A stretch of DNA of 12,240 bases from Candidatus Didemnitutus sp. Lineage in GTDB: Bacteria; Verrucomicrobiota; Verrucomicrobiia; Opitutales; Opitutaceae. The stretch is from NCBI GenBank assembly GCA_030682505.1, contig JAUXOH010000265.1, positions 1-12,240 on the forward strand. The letters run 5' to 3'. The position numbers and the translations under genes are program-made. Shown here in pieces: positions 8,474 through 12,240 of this stretch (positions are counted from its first letter, which is position 1; each line of letters starts with the position of its first letter). The notes under the pieces are model-generated. The model made no database searches. It was not told where the DNA came from and saw nothing but the letters and a program-made list of their open reading frames with translations.

Positions 8474-9552
8474 AGCTCAACGAACTCCTCGCCGCGCATT
8501 CTGAGCTGACCGATTCCAACGCCAACAAGAGCGCGGTGGTGTTGATGACGCGCATCCGACTCGCGCGCAACCTGGCCCGCATGCCGTTCCCCGGTTGGGC
8601 CAAGGAGGCGCAGCGCCGCGATGTGTTCGCGACTTGTTTGCAGGCCGTTTCCTCGCTGCCCCAAATGAAGCAGGGACTCGCGATCGCGTCCGAGGACATC
8701 TCCGAACTGGAGCGGCAAATCTTGGTGGAGCGCCATCTCATCAGTCGCGAACTCACTCACGGCAAGCCGGGCTCCGGGGTCGTCATCAGCAAGGATCAGT
8801 CCTGTGCCGTCATGATCAACGAGGAGGATCACCTGCGGATTCAGGTCCTGCGCTCGGGCTTTCAGTTCAAGAAGGTCTGGAACACGATCGACGCGCTCGA
8901 CACGGAGTTGGAGGAACACCTTGACTATGCCTTTTCCCCGCAGCGCGGTTACTTGACGGCGTGCCCGACCAATCTCGGCACGGCGATTCGCGCGTCGACC
9001 ATGATGCACCTGCCCGCCCTGGTGATATCCGGGCAGATGGAAAAAGTCGTGCGGGCGGTCAACCAACTCGGCATGGCGGTGCGCGGGTTGTTCGGCGAGG
9101 GCTCGGACGCGAGCGGCAGCATTTTCCAAATCTCCAACCAGACCACCCTGGGGGAATCCGAAGAAGACATCATCAAGCACCTCACCGGGGTGTTGAATAC
9201 GATCATTGAACAAGAGTTGAACGCTCGTGAACGTCTCATCGACTCGGAGCCGACCAAACTCTTCGACAAGATCGGACGCGCCTACGGCATCCTGCAGCAC
9301 GGATATTTGTTGAATTCCGGGGAAGCGATGAACCTGCTTTCTCTGATCAGACTCGGGATCGATCTCGGTGTTTTCCCGGATGTGCAGCGCGCGGTCGTGG
9401 ATCGTTTGTTCATCGAATGCCAGCCGGGACACATTCAGCACACCGCCAGAGGATCGGTCGAGGCCGGCCAGCGGGATGTGTTGCGCGGGAAGCTCTTGCG
9501 ACTCGAATTTGCCAAATTACCCGGTCCGGACTTCAGTAACGCCTCAAAGTAA
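8470..9552 (+). CDS. mcsB: Protein arginine kinase McsB
   Basis: This ATP:guanido phosphotransferase-type kinase phosphorylates arginine side chains of proteins, marking them for ClpC/ClpP. The 360 residues align over their length with Bacillus McsB: TRIRLARN (27-34, ATP-phosphate arginines), VERHLIS (86-92), INEEDHLRIQ (116-125), and YLTACPTNLGT (161-171) with the catalytic cysteine C165. Further blocks are RASTMMHLPALV (174-185), GLFGEGSDASG (206-216) and FQISNQTTLG (219-228). The metazoan arginine/creatine kinase N-terminal domain is missing, as expected for McsB. The allosteric phosphoarginine pocket, RDxxRA in Bacillus, is RDVLRG here (335-340), so only the last residue differs. The start overlaps the mcsA stop, and clpC follows 35 bp downstream. 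A role as free-arginine kinase is unlikely given the operon and domain layout. Confidence 0.95.
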   Translation: MKLNELLAAHSELTDSNANKSAVVLMTRIRLARNLARMPFPGWAKEAQRRDVFATCLQAVSSLPQMKQGLAIASEDISELERQILVERHLISRELTHGKPGSGVVISKDQSCAVMINEEDHLRIQVLRSGFQFKKVWNTIDALDTELEEHLDYAFSPQRGYLTACPTNLGTAIRASTMMHLPALVISGQMEKVVRAVNQLGMAVRGLFGEGSDASGSIFQISNQTTLGESEEDIIKHLTGVLNTIIEQELNARERLIDSEPTKLFDKIGRAYGILQHGYLLNSGEAMNLLSLIRLGIDLGVFPDVQRAVVDRLFIECQPGHIQHTARGSVEAGQRDVLRGKLLRLEFAKLPGPDFSNASK

Positions 9553-9577
9553 CCGATTCAGCTTAAACACTTTCAAT

Positions 9578-9582
9578 AAAGG
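9578..9582 (+). promoter_or_regulatory. Ribosome binding site of clpC
   Basis: AAAGG five bases before the ATG at 9588. It is one of the few recognisable Shine-Dalgarno sites in the window, and it favours 9588 over the in-frame ATG at 9597. Confidence 0.65.
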
Positions 9583-9587
9583 TCTCC

Positions 9588-12104
9588 ATGGAACCCATGA
9601 ATAATTTCACGCCGCGCGCCCAACAGGTGCTGGCGCTGGCACGCAAAGAGGCGGACCGTTTCCATCATAACTATGTCGGAACGGAGCATCTTCTGCTTGG
9701 ATTGATCAAGCTCGGACAAGGTGTTGCTGTCAGCGTGTTGCAGAAAATGGGCCTCGATTTGGAGACCGTTCGTGGCGAGGTCGAAAAACAGGTCGGCCTC
9801 GGTCAAGAGAGCAAGACGCCGGCCAGCAGCATTCCCTACACCCCGCGGGTGAAGAAGGTCCTCGCTCTGGCGGGGAAGGAAGCCAAAGCGCTCAACCATT
9901 CCTACGTCGGCACCGAGCACATCTTGCTCGGCCTGCTGCGCGAAGGGGAAGGGGTCGCGGCCCGCGTCCTCAAGTCGCTCGACATTGATATCGAGCGCAC
10001 GCGCAACGAAATCCTCCGCGAACTCGATCCGCAATTCGCCGCCGGACAACCCAGCGAAGGCGGCGCCGGGAGCGGGGAGGAGCCATCCGCCCGTTCCGTG
10101 GGCGACGAAAAGAAGGACGTCAAGACGCCAGCGCTCAAAGCGTTTGGTCGTGATCTCACGGAGCTGGCCCGCAAAGGAGAAATGGATCCGGTGGTTGGCC
10201 GGCAGAACGAAATCCGTCGCGTGATTCAGATTTTGTGCCGTCGCACCAAGAACAATCCGGTGCTCGTCGGTGAAGCCGGCGTGGGCAAGACGGCCATTGT
10301 GGAAGGGCTCGCCCAGGAAATTGCCAAAGGCAATGTGCCCGAGATTCTCGCTGACAAGAAAGTCATCACCCTCGATCTGGCCCTGATGGTCGCGGGAACC
10401 AAGTACCGCGGCCAGTTTGAAGAACGCATCAAGGCCGTGATGGACGAGATCAAGCGCGCGAAGAACGTCATCATCTTCATCGACGAACTGCATACCATCG
10501 TCGGAGCCGGTGCGGCCGAGGGCGCGATGGACGCCTCCAATATTTTCAAGCCCGCCCTTTCCCGCGGCGAGTTGCAGTGCATCGGGGCCACGACCTTCAA
10601 CGAGTATCGCAAGTATATCGAGAAGGACAGCGCCCTCGATCGCCGTTTCCAGAGCGTCAAGGTCGAGCCGCCCTCGGTGGCGGACACGATCTTCATTCTC
10701 AAGGGCATCCGCAGCAAGTATGAGGAGCACCACAAGGCGACCTTCACCGACAAGGGACTCGAAGCCGCCGCGAAACTTTCCGATCGCTATATCACCGGCC
10801 GGTTTCTCCCTGACAAGGCGATCGACGTGCTCGACGAGGCGGGTTCCCGCGCGCGCATCACCTCCCTCAACCGGCCGCCGGAAATCGAGGCGATGACGAA
10901 GGAGATCGACGAGGTTTGCACCCAGAAGGAACAAGCCATCGCCGCCCAGCATTTCGAGGAAGCCGCCAAGTTCCGCGACCAAGAGAAGCAACTGCGGGCG
11001 AAGCAGGAGCAATCCATCGAGGAGTGGAAGAAGACGCGCGACGAACAACGCATCGTCGTCGATGAAGAGCAAATGGCCCAAATCGTTTCCGATTGGACCG
11101 GGATTCCGCTGAGCCGCCTGGAGAAGAAGGAAACCGAGAAACTCCTGGCGCTCGAGAGCGAGCTGCAGAAGTTCATCATCGGTCAGGATACGGCCACCAT
11201 TGCCATCGCCCGCGCGCTGCGTCGCAGCCGGGCAGATCTCAAGGATCCGCGCCGTCCGATCGGCTCGTTCATGTTCCTCGGACCCACCGGGGTGGGCAAG
11301 ACGGAGTTGGCGAAGCAACTCGCTTCGCAGATTTTCGGGTCCGCCGACGCGATCGTGCAAATCGACATGTCGGAATACATGGAGAAATTTTCCGTCTCCC
11401 GTCTGGTGGGTTCTCCTCCCGGCTACGTGGGTTACGAAGAGGGTGGTCAGCTCACCGAGACCGTCCGCCGCCGCCCGTATTCGGTCGTGCTCTTCGATGA
11501 AATCGAGAAAGCCCATCCGGACGTGGTGCAACTGCTGTTGCAGATCCTCGAAGACGGACGTTTGACCGACTCGCTCGGCCGCACGGTCGATTTCCGCAAT
11601 ACCATCATTTTGATGACGACCAATGTCGGCGCTCAACTCATCCAGCGCCAGACGTCGATGGGTTTCGCGGCCGCCGGGAACTCTGATTTCCACGACATGG
11701 ACAAGCTGAAGGAAAAGGTGCTCGAGGAGGCCAAACGCGTCTTCAAGCCGGAGTTCCTCAACCGGATCAACGATCTCGTGGTCTTCCGGCCGCTCGGGAA
11801 GGAACAGCTGATCAAGATCGTCGACATCGAGGTTGGCAAAGTCGTGAAACGCCTCTCGGCCCGCAACATTCTCCTCGAATTCTCACCGGAATCGAAGCTC
11901 TTGCTGATCGAAAAGGGCTACGATGAGAAATACGGAGCGCGTCCGCTCCGCCGCGCGGTGGAACACTGCTTGGAAGATCCGCTCGCCGAGGCTCTGCTCC
12001 GCGGCGATATCAAGGAAGGCGAGCCGATCCTGGTGAAACGCAATGGCGACGTCTTGGAGTTCGAGCAAAAGACACCGACGGCCGATTCGGGTGTTTCCTC
12101 CTAA
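9588..12104 (+). CDS. clpC: ATP-dependent Clp protease ATP-binding subunit ClpC
   Basis: This hexameric AAA+ unfoldase feeds substrates to ClpP. The 838 residues contain two Clp-N repeats (about 8-70 and 85-147), each with GTEH, then an acidic/Gly linker (150-180). D1 has Walker A GEAGVGKT (228-235), pore loop KYRG (272-275) and Walker B IIFIDE (295-300). A short middle domain (about 425-485) carries a UVR-like segment (AQHFEEAAKFRDQ, 453-465), marking ClpC rather than ClpB. D2 has GPTGVGKT (565-572), pore loop GYVG (612-615) and Walker B VVLFDE (633-638). MGF at 691-693 may be the ClpP-docking loop. Glu33 and Glu110 correspond to the Bacillus residues that hold phosphoarginine. ATG 9588 has AAAGG (9578-9582) five bases ahead; ATG 9597 is too far from it. 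It is the last gene of mcsA-mcsB-clpC. Confidence 0.97.
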   Translation: MEPMNNFTPRAQQVLALARKEADRFHHNYVGTEHLLLGLIKLGQGVAVSVLQKMGLDLETVRGEVEKQVGLGQESKTPASSIPYTPRVKKVLALAGKEAKALNHSYVGTEHILLGLLREGEGVAARVLKSLDIDIERTRNEILRELDPQFAAGQPSEGGAGSGEEPSARSVGDEKKDVKTPALKAFGRDLTELARKGEMDPVVGRQNEIRRVIQILCRRTKNNPVLVGEAGVGKTAIVEGLAQEIAKGNVPEILADKKVITLDLALMVAGTKYRGQFEERIKAVMDEIKRAKNVIIFIDELHTIVGAGAAEGAMDASNIFKPALSRGELQCIGATTFNEYRKYIEKDSALDRRFQSVKVEPPSVADTIFILKGIRSKYEEHHKATFTDKGLEAAAKLSDRYITGRFLPDKAIDVLDEAGSRARITSLNRPPEIEAMTKEIDEVCTQKEQAIAAQHFEEAAKFRDQEKQLRAKQEQSIEEWKKTRDEQRIVVDEEQMAQIVSDWTGIPLSRLEKKETEKLLALESELQKFIIGQDTATIAIARALRRSRADLKDPRRPIGSFMFLGPTGVGKTELAKQLASQIFGSADAIVQIDMSEYMEKFSVSRLVGSPPGYVGYEEGGQLTETVRRRPYSVVLFDEIEKAHPDVVQLLLQILEDGRLTDSLGRTVDFRNTIILMTTNVGAQLIQRQTSMGFAAAGNSDFHDMDKLKEKVLEEAKRVFKPEFLNRINDLVVFRPLGKEQLIKIVDIEVGKVVKRLSARNILLEFSPESKLLLIEKGYDEKYGARPLRRAVEHCLEDPLAEALLRGDIKEGEPILVKRNGDVLEFEQKTPTADSGVSS

Positions 12105-12130
12105 AGCTCCGCTCGCCTGGGGAAAATTTC

Positions 12131-12160
12131 AAAGCCCGCCCTCTGGCGGGCTTTTTTCTT
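12131..12160 (+). terminator. Rho-independent terminator of the mcsA-mcsB-clpC operon
   Basis: A perfect 10-bp stem, AAAGCCCGCC (12131-12140) with GGCGGGCTTT (12145-12154), encloses a CTCT tetraloop and runs into TTTTTTCTT. It lies 26 bp after the clpC stop and should end the operon transcript. Confidence 0.95.
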
Positions 12161-12171
12161 GGCATCCTGAC

Positions 12172-12240
12172 ATGAGGAGACCTTCGACCACGGCGCACGC
12201 TTGCCCACGCCGACGATTCTGCTTTGGTGCGGCTGTGCTG
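12172..12240 (+). CDS. Possible N-terminus of a next gene (runs off the window)
   Basis: An ATG at 12172, just past the clpC terminator, opens 23 codons to the window edge without a stop. The peptide has arginine-rich stretches (MRRP, PRRR) followed by the start of a hydrophobic run (FCFGAAVL), which resembles a signal-peptide start of an exported protein. There is no ribosome site and the stretch is too short for identification, so it may be chance. Confidence 0.3.
   Translation, partial: MRRPSTTAHACPRRRFCFGAAVL

Noticed and set aside
9573..11693. A 706-codon open frame antisense to clpC
   Set aside because: It mirrors clpC, whose motifs are continuous on the + strand. Long antisense frames are common in GC-rich genes, and its composition (Leu/Gly/Arg/Asp-rich, no family motif) is that of a shadow.
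12010..12198. Minus-strand frame across the end of clpC
   Set aside because: It reads through the clpC terminator stem and the clpC coding sequence and has no family features.

Overview
The window looks like ordinary chromosomal DNA of a GC-rich bacterium, most likely Verrucomicrobiota and probably close to Opitutaceae. The reasons are the protein sequence style, a stand-alone type II pseudopilin with a GGHIAF-like C-terminal motif, an mcsA-mcsB-clpC cluster without ctsR, and very few Shine-Dalgarno sites. The taxonomic call is inference. No mobile element, CRISPR array, rRNA or tRNA was seen, and no foreign island is evident.

Layout. At the left edge the 5' part of an M14-like zinc carboxypeptidase gene runs leftwards off the window and diverges from gltX (glutamyl-tRNA synthetase, + strand). 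gltX meets a leftward cluster end to end, with 22 bp between the stops. In order of transcription that cluster is a CBS/DRTGG-regulated family II pyrophosphatase (ppaC), glnS (glutaminyl-tRNA synthetase) and a yceH/DUF480 protein. Upstream of ppaC lies a leftward pseudopilin gene that ends in a strong hairpin terminator. It diverges from ilvE (class IV, branched-chain type aminotransferase). After a 147-bp gap comes mcsA-mcsB-clpC on the + strand, closed by a second strong terminator. The last bases may open another gene, possibly exported.

How the genes work together. GltX and GlnS supply Glu-tRNA and Gln-tRNA and release pyrophosphate; the adjacent pyrophosphatase removes pyrophosphate and carries a nucleotide-sensing module. 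McsA (zinc-finger activator), McsB (protein arginine kinase) and ClpC (AAA+ unfoldase) form the known arginine-phosphorylation quality-control pathway. In Bacillus, McsB tags proteins with phosphoarginine and ClpC's N domain recognises the tag for ClpP degradation. Here the McsB catalytic cysteine and both ClpC phosphoarginine-docking glutamates are present, while the usual Firmicutes repressor gene ctsR is not.

I found no wholly new system. The best leads are this ctsR-less phosphoarginine operon, a roughly 42-residue insertion in the catalytic domain of GlnRS, a cysteine-free GluRS, and repeats in two promoter-containing gaps.
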